A stretch of 64,000 nt of DNA, from NCBI RefSeq assembly GCF_900129765.1, contig NZ_FQWU01000001.1:1302001-1366000 (forward strand), in the 5' to 3' direction. This document shows, one piece after another, positions 26,487 to 38,496 of this stretch. Source of the DNA: Massilia sp. CF038 (GTDB lineage: Bacteria > Pseudomonadota > Gammaproteobacteria > Burkholderiales > Burkholderiaceae_D). The notes below the pieces were generated by a model that was not told the origin of the DNA, made no database searches, and worked only from the letters and a program-made list of their open reading frames with translations. Position 1 is the first letter of the stretch; every line of letters begins with the position of its first letter. The translations under genes were made by a program, and so were the position numbers.

Positions 26487-27734
26487 TTGAGCCGTTCACG
26501 CAACCGTCGTGTCGTCATCACCGGTCTCGGCGCTGTTTCACCAATTGGCAATACGATTGCCGAGACGTGGAGCGCCGCCCTGGCCGGCAAGTCGGGCATC
26601 GCCAACATCACCAAATTCGACGCTGAGCCGTTCTCGACCCGTTTCGCGGGCGAGGTCAAAGGCTTCAACATCGAAGACTACATCTCGGGCAAAGAAGCGC
26701 GCCACATGGATACCTTTATCCATTTTGGCATGGCTGCCGGGATCCAGGCCCTGCAGGACTCGGGTCTGGTGGTGACCGAAGAAAATGCCGACCGGATTGG
26801 CGTCATCGTGGGATCGGGCATTGGCGGCTTGCCGCTGATCGAAGAAACCAAAGAGGACTACAGCAAGCGCGGCCCGCGCCGCATTTCGCCGTTCTTCGTG
26901 CCTGCCTCGATCATTAACATGATCTCGGGTAATTTGTCGATCAAGTACGGCTTGCGTGGACCGAATCTGGCCATCGTCACGGCCTGCACCACCGGCCTGC
27001 ACAGCATTGGCGCGGCCGGCCGCCTGATCGAATACGGCGACGCGGACGTGATGATTGCCGGCGGTGCCGAAGCGACCATCTCGCCACTCGGCCTGGGCGG
27101 TTTTGCCTCGGCCCGCGCGCTGTCGTCGCGCAACGATGATCCGGCCACCGCCTCCCGTCCCTGGGACCGCGACCGCGACGGCTTCGTGCTGGGCGAGGGC
27201 GCTGGTGTCATGGTGCTGGAAGAGTACGAGCATGCCAAGGCGCGCGGCGCCAGGATCTATGCCGAGCTGCTCGGTTTCGGCATGAGTGCCGACGCTTACC
27301 ACATGACCTCGCCAGTGGAAGATGGCAGTGGCGCCAGCCGCTGCATGCTGTCGGCGCTGAACAATGCCGGCGTCAATCTGGAACAGGTCGACTACGTCAA
27401 TGCGCACGGCACCTCGACCCCGCTGGGCGATCTGGCCGAAGTGCAGGGCATCAAGAAGACCTTCGGTGAGCATGCGAAAAAGCTGGTGGTCAATTCGACC
27501 AAGTCGATGACCGGTCACCTGCTCGGTGGCGCCGGCGGCCTGGAAGCGGTGTTTACCGTGCTGGCGATGCACCATCAGGTGTCGCCACCGACGATCAACA
27601 TCTTCAACCAGGACCCTGCCTGCGATCTGGATTTCTGTGCCAACACGGCACGTGACATGAAGATCGACGTGGCAGTCAAGAATTCGTTCGGCTTCGGCGG
27701 AACGAATGGCACCCTGATTTTCGGCAAAGCCTGA
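26487..27734 (+). CDS. fabF: Beta-ketoacyl-ACP synthase II FabF
   Basis: 415 aa, with a TTG start at 26487 behind GGGAGA. The catalytic Cys167 is in [11 protein letters not shown], the first His in [11 protein letters not shown] and the second in [13 protein letters not shown]. It elongates acyl-ACP and adjusts membrane fluidity. The family length is 410-415, so the TTG start is right. Confidence 0.97.
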   Translation: MSRSRNRRVVITGLGAVSPIGNTIAETWSAALAGKSGIANITKFDAEPFSTRFAGEVKGFNIEDYISGKEARHMDTFIHFGMAAGIQALQDSGLVVTEENADRIGVIVGSGIGGLPLIEETKEDYSKRGPRRISPFFVPASIINMISGNLSIKYGLRGPNLAIVTACTTGLHSIGAAGRLIEYGDADVMIAGGAEATISPLGLGGFASARALSSRNDDPATASRPWDRDRDGFVLGEGAGVMVLEEYEHAKARGARIYAELLGFGMSADAYHMTSPVEDGSGASRCMLSALNNAGVNLEQVDYVNAHGTSTPLGDLAEVQGIKKTFGEHAKKLVVNSTKSMTGHLLGGAGGLEAVFTVLAMHHQVSPPTINIFNQDPACDLDFCANTARDMKIDVAVKNSFGFGGTNGTLIFGKA

Positions 27735-27760
27735 TCCTGCCGCTAGCAGAGTGAACCAAA

Positions 27761-27792
27761 GGCGCCCGCTTCTGTCTTAGGAAGTGGGCGCC
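27761..27792 (+). terminator. Inverted repeat after fabF, possible terminator
   Basis: A 12-bp stem (27761-27772 with 27781-27792, one G-T wobble) with an 8-nt loop begins 26 bp after fabF. There is no T-run, so it may act as an mRNA 3' stabiliser or a Rho-linked end. Confidence 0.6.
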
Positions 27793-27870
27793 AATCGAGC
27801 GCTGGCCTCCCTGCCAGTGCCGCATTGCCGGATGCATGCATCTGCGCGCCCGTAGCCCATTTCATTCCCT

Positions 27871-28311
27871 ATGTCCATCGCGGTGTCCGCCGTGCTCAAG
27901 CCGTCGCGCCTGTTGCGTCTGCTGATCACTTCCTACGCTGCCTGCTGCCTGGCCGCCGCCTTCCTGCTGGCCGGTCCGCAGGCGGCGCGCTTTCACCTGC
28001 CCGGCGTCAGCGCAGCCTTGTGTCTGCTGGCCGCGTGGCGCTCTGTGCGCGGCAAACACCCAACCGCGAGCCGGATTGATATATCTGGACCCGGCGCGAT
28101 TCGCCTGTTGGTACAACACGGTATGGCCGGCGCGCCTGTCCTGCACACACTGGCCGCTTGCACCGTGTGGCCGGCATTGCTGGTGCTGGTCCTGCGCAAT
28201 GCCGAGCAGGGCGGCTTGACGGTGGTGCTGGTGTTGCGCGACAGCGTGGCGCCTGCGCAGTTTCGCCAGCTTGCCGTTGCCATCAGAACGATTGCCCTGC
28301 GGGATGAATAA
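27871..28311 (+). CDS. YgfX-like small membrane protein
   Basis: 146 aa. Two adjacent membrane helices (about 13-34 and 41-58) are followed by a soluble C-terminal domain with the pattern GPGAIRLL, the layout of YgfX/CptA proteins. The position directly before rpoE matches several betaproteobacterial genomes as I recall them. Sequence conservation in this family is low, so the name is an inference from topology and place. Confidence 0.5.
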   Translation: MSIAVSAVLKPSRLLRLLITSYAACCLAAAFLLAGPQAARFHLPGVSAALCLLAAWRSVRGKHPTASRIDISGPGAIRLLVQHGMAGAPVLHTLAACTVWPALLVLVLRNAEQGGLTVVLVLRDSVAPAQFRQLAVAIRTIALRDE

Positions 28312-28333
28312 TTTAAGAAATACAAAATATTTT

Positions 28334-28361
28334 GAACTTATTGCAAGGGGCCAACTCCAAG
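28334..28361 (+). promoter_or_regulatory. Candidate sigma-E autoregulatory promoter of rpoE
   Basis: GAACTT (28334-28339) is the core -35 of sigma-E promoters. After a 16-nt spacer comes TCCAAG (28356-28361), an imperfect version of the TCTGA -10. It lies about 40 bp before the preferred rpoE start, as expected for autoregulation. Confidence 0.45.
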
Positions 28362-28401
28362 AACTATGGATGCCCTGCGCTGCAGCCAAGAGGGCAGGTC
28401 A

Positions 28402-29004
28402 GTGACAACAGAACGCGAGTGTGATCAATTGCTGGTCGAACGCGTCCAGGCTGGCGAGCGCCAGGCCTTCGACCTGTTGGTCGGAAAATACCAGCGCCGT
28501 TTGATGCGCCTGGTATCGCGCCTGGTGCACGATCCGGCCGAAGCCGAGGACGTGGTGCAAGAAACATTTATCAAGGCATACCGGGCCTTGCGTCATTTCC
28601 GGGGTGATTCGGCGTTTTATACCTGGCTGTACAGGATAGGAATTAATACAGCAAAGAATTTTCTCGTCACACAGGGCCGGCGTGCCCCGACTTCCACCGA
28701 AGCCGATGCAGAGCGCGCCGAAGCGTTTGACGATGCGGACAGCTTGCGTGACATAAACACCCCGGAGTCGGTGTTGGCCAGCAAGCAGATCGCCTTTACG
28801 GTCAATGCCGCGATGGAAGCGCTGCCGCTGGAACTGCGGACGGCGATTGTCCTGCGCGAAATTGAAGGTTTGAGCTACGAAGAAATATCTGAAGTCATGG
28901 CCTGCCCCATTGGCACGGTGCGCAGCCGGATTTTCCGGGCGCGCGAGGTCATTGCCGAGAAGTTGAGACCCTTGCTCGACTTACCGGTTGACAAGCGACG
29001 TTAG
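28402..29004 (+). CDS. rpoE: RNA polymerase sigma factor RpoE (sigma-24)
   Basis: 200 aa from GTG 28402. The start at ATG 28366 would put the initiation codon at the predicted +1 of the sigma-E-like promoter, so GTG is preferred. Region 2 has VVQETFIKAYRALRHFRGDS and FYTWLYRIGINTAKNFL, and region 4 has LSYEEISEVMACPIGTVRSR, near-identical in pattern to E. coli RpoE. It directs the envelope stress response. rseA and a degP-type protease follow. Confidence 0.96.
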   Translation: MTTERECDQLLVERVQAGERQAFDLLVGKYQRRLMRLVSRLVHDPAEAEDVVQETFIKAYRALRHFRGDSAFYTWLYRIGINTAKNFLVTQGRRAPTSTEADAERAEAFDDADSLRDINTPESVLASKQIAFTVNAAMEALPLELRTAIVLREIEGLSYEEISEVMACPIGTVRSRIFRAREVIAEKLRPLLDLPVDKRR

Positions 29005-29055
29005 GTGTAGCGATGATCGTAACACTCGGTTAAATTTGGCCCTCCACCTGCGCTG

Positions 29056-29469
29056 ATGGAACACCCGATGGACACACACAAAAAGATTCGCGAACACATT
29101 TCCACCCTCAGCGACGGCGAGCTCTCCAGCGCCGACCTCGAGCTGGCGCTGGCGGCCCTGCAATCAGCGGACGGCCAGCAGGCATGGAACACCTACCACC
29201 GCATCGGCGACGTCCTGCGCGCCCAGGCCACAGCCGAGCTGTCCGACGGCTTTGCCGAACGCCTGGCGGCGCGCCTGGCGAGCGAGGCGCCACCGTTGCG
29301 GCGCGCGGCCCGCGCGGCAGCGGCAGCGGCACCCGACAAGCGCCGCCTCGATGCTGGTGATGCAGCCGGCATGGCGGCGGCACCGCGCAGCGCCAGCGGG
29401 GCCGATGAGGGCAGTGTCGAGGCCCTGGCCGTCACGGCTGCCAAGCCGGCCATTGTGTCGGTCTCCTGA
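29056..29469 (+). CDS. rseA: RseA-type anti-sigma factor lacking a membrane segment
   Basis: 137 aa (133 if ATG 29068 is used). The N-terminal 70 residues match the RseA sigma-binding domain: REHISTLSDGELSSADLE and AWNTYHRIGDVLRA. The remainder is Ala/Arg/Gly-rich and contains no hydrophobic stretch long enough to cross the membrane, whereas E. coli RseA is 216 aa with one central helix and a periplasmic domain. No other frame in the region encodes a lost helix. Regulated proteolysis by DegS/RseP therefore cannot work in the usual way. Confidence 0.85.
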   Translation: MEHPMDTHKKIREHISTLSDGELSSADLELALAALQSADGQQAWNTYHRIGDVLRAQATAELSDGFAERLAARLASEAPPLRRAARAAAAAAPDKRRLDAGDAAGMAAAPRSASGADEGSVEALAVTAAKPAIVSVS

Positions 29470-29508
29470 TTGCATTGACCAAGGTAAAAAACATGGGGGC
29501 GGCACCGC

Positions 29509-29542
29509 GTCTTGCCAATATGGCTTACCATAAGCGCAAGAC
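29509..29542 (+). other. Hairpin in the rseA-degP gap
   Basis: GTCTTGC (29509-29515) pairs with GCAAGAC (29536-29542), and an inner ATGG/CCAT can pair as well. There is no T-run. It could modulate read-through or mRNA processing before degP. Confidence 0.4.
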
Positions 29543-29562
29543 CAACTTCCGGATCCCCTGAC

Positions 29563-31017
29563 ATGACTTTTCGCTTAGGCCGTACGTTCTTTTGCTCGAT
29601 GGTGCTGGCCAGTGCCGGTCTGCTTGCACTGCAGGCGCCGCTGCATGCCGCGCCCGTGGCCACGCCGCTGGTGACCGGTCTGCCGGACTTTACCGACGTC
29701 ATCGACAAAGTCGGCCCCGGCGTGGTCAATATCCGTACCAGCGCCAAGGCCAAGCCCACGCCGGGCGGCCCCACCGAAGAGCAGATCCAGGAATTCTTTC
29801 AGCGCCGTTTCGGCATTCCACTGCCGCAAGCCCCACGCGGGCGCCGCGGCCAGCCCCAGGACGAAGAGGTCCAGCGCGGCGTGGGCTCCGGCTTCATTAT
29901 TTCCAACGACGGCTATGTGCTGACCAATGCCCATGTGGTGGAAGGGGCCGATGAAGTGCTGGTCACCCTGACCGACCGGCGCGAATTCAAGGCCAAGGTA
30001 CTGGGCGCCGACGCGCGCTCGGACGTGGCGCTGCTCAAGGTGGAGGCCAGCAATCTGCCCCACCTGCAGATTGGCGACTCCGACAAGATCCGGGTGGGCG
30101 AGTGGGTGATCGCCATCGGCTCGCCCTTCAACCTCGAGAACACCGTCACGGCCGGCATCATTTCCGCCAAGGCGCGCGACACGGGCGACCTGCTGCCCAT
30201 GATCCAGAGCGATGTGGCCGTCAATCCCGGCAACTCCGGCGGCCCCCTGATCAATATGTACGGCAAGGTCATTGGCATCAATTCGCAGATTGCCACCTTG
30301 TCGGGCGGCTATAACGGCATTTCCTTCGCGGTGCCCATCGACGAAGCCATGCGCGTGTCCGAGCAGCTCAAGCAGAGCGGCAAGGTGACACGGGGCCGGA
30401 TCGGCGTGCAGATTCTCGAAATCGGCAAGGACCTGGCCGAATCGCTGGGCCTGGGCCAGGCGCGCGGACTGGAAGTGGTGCGGGTCGAGGCGGGCGGTCC
30501 GGCCGACAAGGCTGGCATCAAGGTGGGCGACATCATCCTCAAGTTCAATGGCAAGGCCATCGAAAAAAATGGCGATCTGCAGCGCCTGGTGGGCAGTCTG
30601 CCGATAGGCAGCACTGGCACGGTCACGCTGTGGCGCCGCGGCGCCCAGCAAGACCTGGCTGTCAAGGTCAGCGACCTTGACGGGCAAGCCAAGGGCAAGG
30701 ACAAGTCCGACGCGCCCAAGGCGCCCAAGCCGGAACAGGCGGCCAATGCCATCGGCCTGAAGGTCAGCGATCTGACCGAAGCGCAGCGCGAGGAGCTCGG
30801 CGTCAAGGGCGGGGTGCTGGTTGAGGCCAGCGAGGGCGCGGCCGCACGGGCTGGCTTGCAGGAAGGCGATGTGATCTTGCAGCTGAACACGGCCGAGGTG
30901 AAGGATGCCAAGCAGTTCAATGCCCTGATCAGCCGCCTGGAAGCGAGCAAAACGGTCGCGCTCCTGGTGCGCCGTGACGAGACCACGCGCTATGTCGTGA
31001 TTCGTCCACGCAAGTAA
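29563..31017 (+). CDS. degP: Periplasmic serine protease DegP/MucD (Do family)
   Basis: 484 aa from ATG 29563, chosen because it begins a signal peptide (hydrophobic 9-24, cleavage after HAA at about 30). The trypsin-like domain has His124 in TNAHVVEG, Asp154 in SDVALLK and Ser225 in GNSGGPL. Two PDZ domains follow (about 265-355 and 385-475). It degrades or refolds damaged envelope proteins. The place after rpoE-rseA fits the mucD position in Pseudomonas-type clusters, but rseB/mucB is absent between them. Confidence 0.95.
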   Translation: MTFRLGRTFFCSMVLASAGLLALQAPLHAAPVATPLVTGLPDFTDVIDKVGPGVVNIRTSAKAKPTPGGPTEEQIQEFFQRRFGIPLPQAPRGRRGQPQDEEVQRGVGSGFIISNDGYVLTNAHVVEGADEVLVTLTDRREFKAKVLGADARSDVALLKVEASNLPHLQIGDSDKIRVGEWVIAIGSPFNLENTVTAGIISAKARDTGDLLPMIQSDVAVNPGNSGGPLINMYGKVIGINSQIATLSGGYNGISFAVPIDEAMRVSEQLKQSGKVTRGRIGVQILEIGKDLAESLGLGQARGLEVVRVEAGGPADKAGIKVGDIILKFNGKAIEKNGDLQRLVGSLPIGSTGTVTLWRRGAQQDLAVKVSDLDGQAKGKDKSDAPKAPKPEQAANAIGLKVSDLTEAQREELGVKGGVLVEASEGAAARAGLQEGDVILQLNTAEVKDAKQFNALISRLEASKTVALLVRRDETTRYVVIRPRK

Positions 31018-31068
31018 GTTCCACCTGGCAGCCGGGACACGCCCGGCTGCCAGCTCGTTCACCCGACC

Positions 31069-31335
31069 ATGCCACCGATGCACTTTACCCTCTATTCGCG
31101 CAGCTACTGCCATCTGTGCGACGACATGCTGGCCGCCTTGCTGGCCTTGCAAACTGCCACCTTGCGCTTCACTGTCGACGTGGTCGACGTGGATGCCGAT
31201 CCCGCTCTGGTGGCGCGCTTCGATGAACTGGTGCCAGTCCTGTTTGGCGACCTGGGCCAGCCCGAGCTGTGCCACTATTTCCTCGACGAAGGGGCCGTGC
31301 GGGCCTACGTGGGTACGCAGCCTGTGTCTAATTAG
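31069..31335 (+). CDS. Glutaredoxin-like thioredoxin-fold protein (DUF836 type)
   Basis: 88 aa. It opens with FTLYSRSYCHLCDDMLAAL, a thioredoxin-fold strand followed by a CxxC redox motif (Cys-His-Leu-Cys). A conserved PVLF (cis-Pro) follows in ELVPVLFGD. It is a small cytosolic thiol-disulfide protein of unassigned partner. The gene regularly precedes lepA in related genomes. Confidence 0.85.
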   Translation: MPPMHFTLYSRSYCHLCDDMLAALLALQTATLRFTVDVVDVDADPALVARFDELVPVLFGDLGQPELCHYFLDEGAVRAYVGTQPVSN

Positions 31336-31443
31336 CAATGTTTTGGCCGGATTCCGCATAAACCGGGCTTTCTACCCCGAAATCCGGTAAAATGCGGGGT
31401 CGGAAAAGCTTCTGTTTTATTCACGCAGTTTCTCCTTCTTGAT

Positions 31444-31489
31444 AAGGCGCTCGCCTGGGGATTGGATGCCCCCCTTGGAGCGCTTTTTT
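31444..31489 (+). terminator. Terminator or attenuator upstream of lepA
   Basis: GGCGCTC (31446-31452) pairs with GAGCGC (31478-31483), with an inner TGGGG/CCCC stem, followed by a TTTTTT run. It lies 77 nt before lepA. It can end the rpoE-degP-grx transcript, or act as a leader attenuator if lepA transcription starts in the preceding AT-rich stretch. Confidence 0.75.
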
Positions 31490-31565
31490 CGTATGGCCCG
31501 CGCCTTGCCGCGGAGCCGGGCCCGGCCCGAATGTCGTCCCTCCACCTTGGTTTTGAATTGCTTTA

Positions 31566-33359
<1,794 letters not shown>

Positions 33360-33361
33360 CC

Positions 33362-34279
33362 GTGCAAGCAATCTTAAGCAACTTTGCCCTGATTCTGTTT
33401 GTCCTGATGGTCCTGACCGGGATCATCTGGTGTCTCGACGTGTTTGTGCTGGCCAAGCAGCGGCGCCGCCTGGCCGACAGCGCGCTGGCCGAATTTGACC
33501 AGCGCAGCGCGCGCCTGGTCGCTGACGGCGTCAAGCCGGACAGCAATGTGCATGCGCGCAGCGAGCTCGAGCAGCGCATCCTGCGCCAGCCGGTGTGGAT
33601 CGAGTATTCGGGCAGCTTCTTCCCCGTCATTGCCCTGGTCTTCATCTTGCGCTCCTTCCTGTACGAGCCATTCAAGATTCCGACCTCATCGATGGTGCCG
33701 ACCCTGCTGGTAGGCGACCTGATCCTGGTGAATAAATACACCTATGGCATTCGTTTGCCGATTCTCAACGAGAAAATCATTGAGGTGAACGATCCCAAGC
33801 GGGGCGACGTGATGGTCTTCAAATATCCAAAAGATATGAGCCAGGATTACATCAAGCGCGTGATCGGGGTGCCAGGTGATAAAATCGTGTATGAAAACAA
33901 ACGCCTGACGGTCAATGGGAATGTCATTACGTACACACCAATGGATGACTACCTGGACGATGAAGGGGGCTTTTCCTATCACAAGCAATTTGTGGAAAAC
34001 TTGCCAGAGAAGAAACACCGGATCCTGAACTGGGATGAGCGGCCCATCTTCAACCGCGCATCGGTGGAAAATTTCCCTGGCCACGAGGCGTGCACTTTCT
34101 TAGAAGAAAAATTTACCTGTACCGTACCTGCGGGCAATTACTTTATGATGGGGGATAACCGGGACAACAGTCAGGACAGCCGCTATTGGGGATTCGTTCC
34201 CGATAAGAATATCGTCGGCAAGGCATTCTTTGTCTGGATGAACCTGGGGAACCCCAAGCGTATTGGTGGCATTGACTAA
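33362..34279 (+). CDS. lepB: Signal peptidase I
   Basis: 305 aa with a GTG start. Two N-terminal membrane helices (about 5-24 and 80-98) precede the catalytic region: Ser in IPTSSMVPTLLVGD and the general-base Lys in DYIKRVIGVPGDKI. The box GDNRDNSQDSRYWGFVP is intact. It removes signal peptides on the periplasmic face. It is cotranscribed with lepA as usual. Confidence 0.97.
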   Translation: MQAILSNFALILFVLMVLTGIIWCLDVFVLAKQRRRLADSALAEFDQRSARLVADGVKPDSNVHARSELEQRILRQPVWIEYSGSFFPVIALVFILRSFLYEPFKIPTSSMVPTLLVGDLILVNKYTYGIRLPILNEKIIEVNDPKRGDVMVFKYPKDMSQDYIKRVIGVPGDKIVYENKRLTVNGNVITYTPMDDYLDDEGGFSYHKQFVENLPEKKHRILNWDERPIFNRASVENFPGHEACTFLEEKFTCTVPAGNYFMMGDNRDNSQDSRYWGFVPDKNIVGKAFFVWMNLGNPKRIGGID

Positions 34280-34296
34280 GACCTAAAGGACATACT

Positions 34297-34704
34297 ATGT
34301 ACAGCACCAAACCAGTTTCTCTGCAGTCCCAGCGCGGCATCACGATTACCGGCCTGGTGGTCAGCCTGGGCCTGATTCTCTTCGTCGGCCTGTTCGCCAT
34401 GAAGGTATTCCCGTATGTCCTGGAATACCGCGCAGCGAAAAATGCGATCCAGAGCGTCAAGCATAGCGACGGCACCCCGCAAGTGCAGCGTTACGCCTTT
34501 GACAAAACGGCCGACATCAACGGCATCAAGTCGATCAGCGGCAGCGACATCATCATTTACAAGGTCAATGGACAGACGGAAGCGGCGTTCGACTACGAAA
34601 CCAAGATCGACCTGTTTACCAATGTCTACCTGGGCGTGCGCTGGATGGCCACGACCGACCCAAGCGGCAAAATGCCAGCCCCGAAAACGCCCGAACAACC
34701 CTGA
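34297..34704 (+). CDS. DUF4845 domain-containing membrane protein
   Basis: 135 aa. The N-terminus QSQRGITITGLVVSLGLILF resembles a class of pilin-like single-helix proteins: a short basic start, one membrane helix (about 12-32), then a soluble domain with AAKNAIQSVKHS. This matches DUF4845, which in beta- and gammaproteobacteria sits between lepB and rnc. The function is unknown. Confidence 0.85.
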   Translation: MYSTKPVSLQSQRGITITGLVVSLGLILFVGLFAMKVFPYVLEYRAAKNAIQSVKHSDGTPQVQRYAFDKTADINGIKSISGSDIIIYKVNGQTEAAFDYETKIDLFTNVYLGVRWMATTDPSGKMPAPKTPEQP

Positions 34705-34731
34705 CAGGCTGTGCAGCCCGCAACCACGACA

Positions 34732-35594
34732 ATGAATCTTCAGTTATTGCAGTCTCGCTTAGGTTACACGTTCCAGGATGCTGGCCTGTTGCAGCAAGCC
34801 TTGACGCACCGTAGCCACAGCAGTCTGCACAACGAGCGCCTGGAGTTTTTGGGCGATTCGATTCTGAACTGTGTGGTGGCATCGGTGCTGTACGAACGGT
34901 TTGCCGCCATTGACGAGGGCGACCTGTCGCGGCTGCGCGCCAACCTGGTCAAGCAGCAATCCCTGTACGAAATCGCCCAGAAACTGGAACTGTCGCAGTT
35001 TTTGCGTCTGGGCGAAGGCGAGCTCAAATCCGGGGGCTTCCGGCGCCCGTCGATTCTGGCGGACACGCTGGAAGCCTTGCTGGGCGCAATCTTTCTTGAC
35101 GCGGGCTTCAATGCCGCGCGCGACGTGATCCGCGCCTTCTACATTCCCATCCTTGACTCGGTTGACCCGCGCACACTGGGCAAGGATGCCAAGACGCTGC
35201 TGCAGGAATTTTTGCAGAGCAAAAAAATCTCGCTGCCGACCTACAACGTGGTGGCCACCCATGGCGCCGCGCACAGCCAGGAATTCGAGATCGAATGCCT
35301 GGTGCCCAAGCTGGGCATCCAGGTCTACGGCCGCGGCGGCAGCCGCCGTGCCGGCGAACAGGCTGCGGCCAAGCTGGCCCTTGAGGTCGCCCAGCAGGCG
35401 CTGGTCAAGACACCGGGCGCCAGCCGCAAGACCAAGCCGCGCGCGGCCCAGCTCAAGCTGGCCGGCATCGCCACCATCCAGAGTGACGGCGATGGCGAAG
35501 GCGAGGGCGCCGTCGCGCTTGCCGCGCCGGTCGCCGCAAGCAAGCCGGCCGACACCAAGGCCCCCAAACAAACGCAACCTGAAACGAAGTCCGC

Positions 35595-35598
<4 letters not shown>
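34732..35598 (+). CDS. rnc: Ribonuclease III
   Basis: 288 aa from ATG 34732 ([14 protein letters not shown]); a GTG at 34711 with CAGG upstream would add 7 residues and cannot be excluded. The signature [14 protein letters not shown] carries the catalytic acids, and the second catalytic region is [11 protein letters not shown] dsRNA-binding domain covers about 155-220. An Ala/Lys-rich tail of about 60 residues follows, longer than in E. coli. It cleaves double-stranded RNA in rRNA maturation. It overlaps era by 4 bp. Confidence 0.96.
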
Positions 35599-36497
<899 letters not shown>

Positions 36498-36521
36498 GCG
36501 CGGCAGGAGAGCGCCGAGCGC

Positions 36522-37322
36522 ATGAGCAAGCTCGAAGCAGACCCGGCCTCTGCGGCGCCTGTCGCGCCGCCGCCCCGGCGCCCCCGCGCGCCGCAACGTG
36601 CCAACGGCCCCACGGGCCGCGTGACGGGCCAGCCCGCCTTCGTGCTGCACAGCTACCCCTACAAGGAAACCAGCCTGATCGTGGACATGTTCACGCGCGA
36701 TCACGGCCGCGTTGGCCTGGTGGCCAAGGGCGCCAAGCGGCCCCATTCGCAGCTGCGCGGCGTGCTGCAAACCTTCCAGCCCCTGCAGGCGTCGTGGAGC
36801 GGCAAAGCCGAACTGCGCACCATGATCGACGCGGAATGGGTGGGTGGCATGCTGCCACTGGAAAAGACTGCGCTACTGTGCGGCTTTTACCTCAACGAGT
36901 TGCTGGTCAAGCTGCTGGCGCGCGACGATCCCCATCCCGCCTTGTTTGACCATTACGTCTCGACCCTGAACCAGCTGGCCCACCAGGAACCGGCCCCCAT
37001 CGTCTTGAGAAAATTCGAACGGGCCTTACTTAAGGAAACAGGGGTGGCGGCCGACCTGACGCGCTGCACCAGCACACGTGCGCCGGTCGACCCCAATGTG
37101 GACTACGTGGTCGATCCGGAACGCGGCCCGCGCCTGGTCCGCGCTGCCGACCAGTGGCCCGTGGTCAGTGGCAAAACATTGCAGGATGTCGAGCGCGAAG
37201 ATTACGCCGACCCTGCCACCGTCGCCCAGAGCAAGCAGCTGATGCGTTTTCTGCTGGCCCACCAACTCGGCGGCGCGCCGCTGAACACGCGCCAGATCCT
37301 GATCGACCTGATGCAGTTATAA
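36522..37322 (+). CDS. recO: DNA repair protein RecO
   Basis: 266 aa. After a Pro/Ala/Arg-rich N-terminal tail of about 35 residues comes the OB-fold domain starting [19 protein letters not shown], with [13 protein letters not shown]. The C-terminal half has [11 protein letters not shown] and ends in [10 protein letters not shown]. RecO loads RecA with RecR. It is followed 16 bp later by pdxJ, the expected order. Confidence 0.95.
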   Translation: MSKLEADPASAAPVAPPPRRPRAPQRANGPTGRVTGQPAFVLHSYPYKETSLIVDMFTRDHGRVGLVAKGAKRPHSQLRGVLQTFQPLQASWSGKAELRTMIDAEWVGGMLPLEKTALLCGFYLNELLVKLLARDDPHPALFDHYVSTLNQLAHQEPAPIVLRKFERALLKETGVAADLTRCTSTRAPVDPNVDYVVDPERGPRLVRAADQWPVVSGKTLQDVEREDYADPATVAQSKQLMRFLLAHQLGGAPLNTRQILIDLMQL

Positions 37323-37338
37323 ACGAAAGAATCGCCCC

Positions 37339-38100
37339 ATGAGCTTCCTGCAACCGAACGGCCCTGTCATTGACCTGGGCGTTAACATCGACCACGTGGC
37401 GACCTTGCGCAATGCGCGCGGCACCGTGTACCCGGACCCGATTCGCGCCGCGCTGCTGGCCGAGCAGGCCGGCGCCGATGTGATTACCCTGCACCTGCGC
37501 GAAGACCGGCGCCACATCAAGGATGCCGACGTGCTGGCGCTGCGTCCGCAACTGATGACGCGCATGAACCTGGAAGCGGCCGTGACTCAGGAGATGATCG
37601 ACTTCGCCTGCGCGGTCAAACCGCAGGACGTGTGCCTGGTGCCCGAGCGGCGCGAGGAAGTCACCACCGAAGGCGGCCTGGACGTGATCCGCTACTACAA
37701 GGAAGTGGAAAAGGCCGTGCGCCAGCTGCAGGCCGAAGGCATCCGCGTGAGCCTGTTCATCGACGCCGATGAAGCCCAGATTGGGGCCGCGGCCGACGTG
37801 GGTGCACCCGTGATCGAACTGCATACGGGCCGCTACGCCGAGGCCGAAGGCGCCGCGCTGGCGCAAGAACTGAAACGGATCCGGGCCGGCGCCCGCTTTG
37901 GCGTGGGACGCGGCATGAAGGTCAATGCCGGCCACGGTCTGCACTACACCAATGTGCAGGCAGTGGCGGCCATCGCCGACATCGGCGAGCTCAATATCGG
38001 CCACGCCATTGTGGCGCACGCCGTGTTTGCCGGCTTCGAAAACGCCGTGCGCGAAATGAAGGCCATCATGGTGGCGGCACGCCTGGGCGCGCGCCCATGA
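37339..38100 (+). CDS. pdxJ: Pyridoxine 5'-phosphate synthase PdxJ
   Basis: 253 aa. It carries [34 protein letters not shown] and [13 protein letters not shown], all hallmark active-site segments of the TIM barrel. It joins 1-amino-3-oxo-4-(phosphohydroxy)propan-2-one with deoxyxylulose phosphate in vitamin B6 synthesis. It overlaps acpS by 4 bp. Confidence 0.97.
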   Translation: MSFLQPNGPVIDLGVNIDHVATLRNARGTVYPDPIRAALLAEQAGADVITLHLREDRRHIKDADVLALRPQLMTRMNLEAAVTQEMIDFACAVKPQDVCLVPERREEVTTEGGLDVIRYYKEVEKAVRQLQAEGIRVSLFIDADEAQIGAAADVGAPVIELHTGRYAEAEGAALAQELKRIRAGARFGVGRGMKVNAGHGLHYTNVQAVAAIADIGELNIGHAIVAHAVFAGFENAVREMKAIMVAARLGARP

Positions 38101-38492
38101 TTTATGGGATCGGCACCGATATCGTGCAGATCTCGCGGATTCAGGCGGCGCTGGCGCGCAGCGGCGAGCGCTTTGCCGCCAAAATCCTCGGGCCCGATGA
38201 ACTGTGTACGTTCAAGGAGCGGCGTGCGCTCAACGAGGCGCGCGCCATGCGCTATCTGGCCACGCGCTTCTCGGCCAAAGAAGCGTTTTCCAAAGCGATC
38301 GGCCTGGGGCTGCGCCTGCCCATGCGCTGGCACAGCGCGCAGACCTTGAATGCGCCCAGCGGTCAGCCGCAGATCGTGTGCAGCGGTGCGCTGGACGCGT
38401 TCATGCGCGACAATAAACTCAGTGCGCAGGTAAGCATCAGCGATGAAGCTGACTATGGCGTTGCCTTCGTGATTGTGACGCAAGAGGTATAA
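38097..38492 (+). CDS. acpS: Holo-ACP synthase AcpS
   Basis: 131 aa. The metal-binding N-terminus [12 protein letters not shown] and the second motif [11 protein letters not shown] are intact. AcpS transfers phosphopantetheine from CoA to the AcpP encoded at 26221. A different, Sfp/EntD-type transferase for secondary metabolism is at 57158. Confidence 0.97.
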   Translation: MIYGIGTDIVQISRIQAALARSGERFAAKILGPDELCTFKERRALNEARAMRYLATRFSAKEAFSKAIGLGLRLPMRWHSAQTLNAPSGQPQIVCSGALDAFMRDNKLSAQVSISDEADYGVAFVIVTQEV

Positions 38493-38496
38493 GGGT

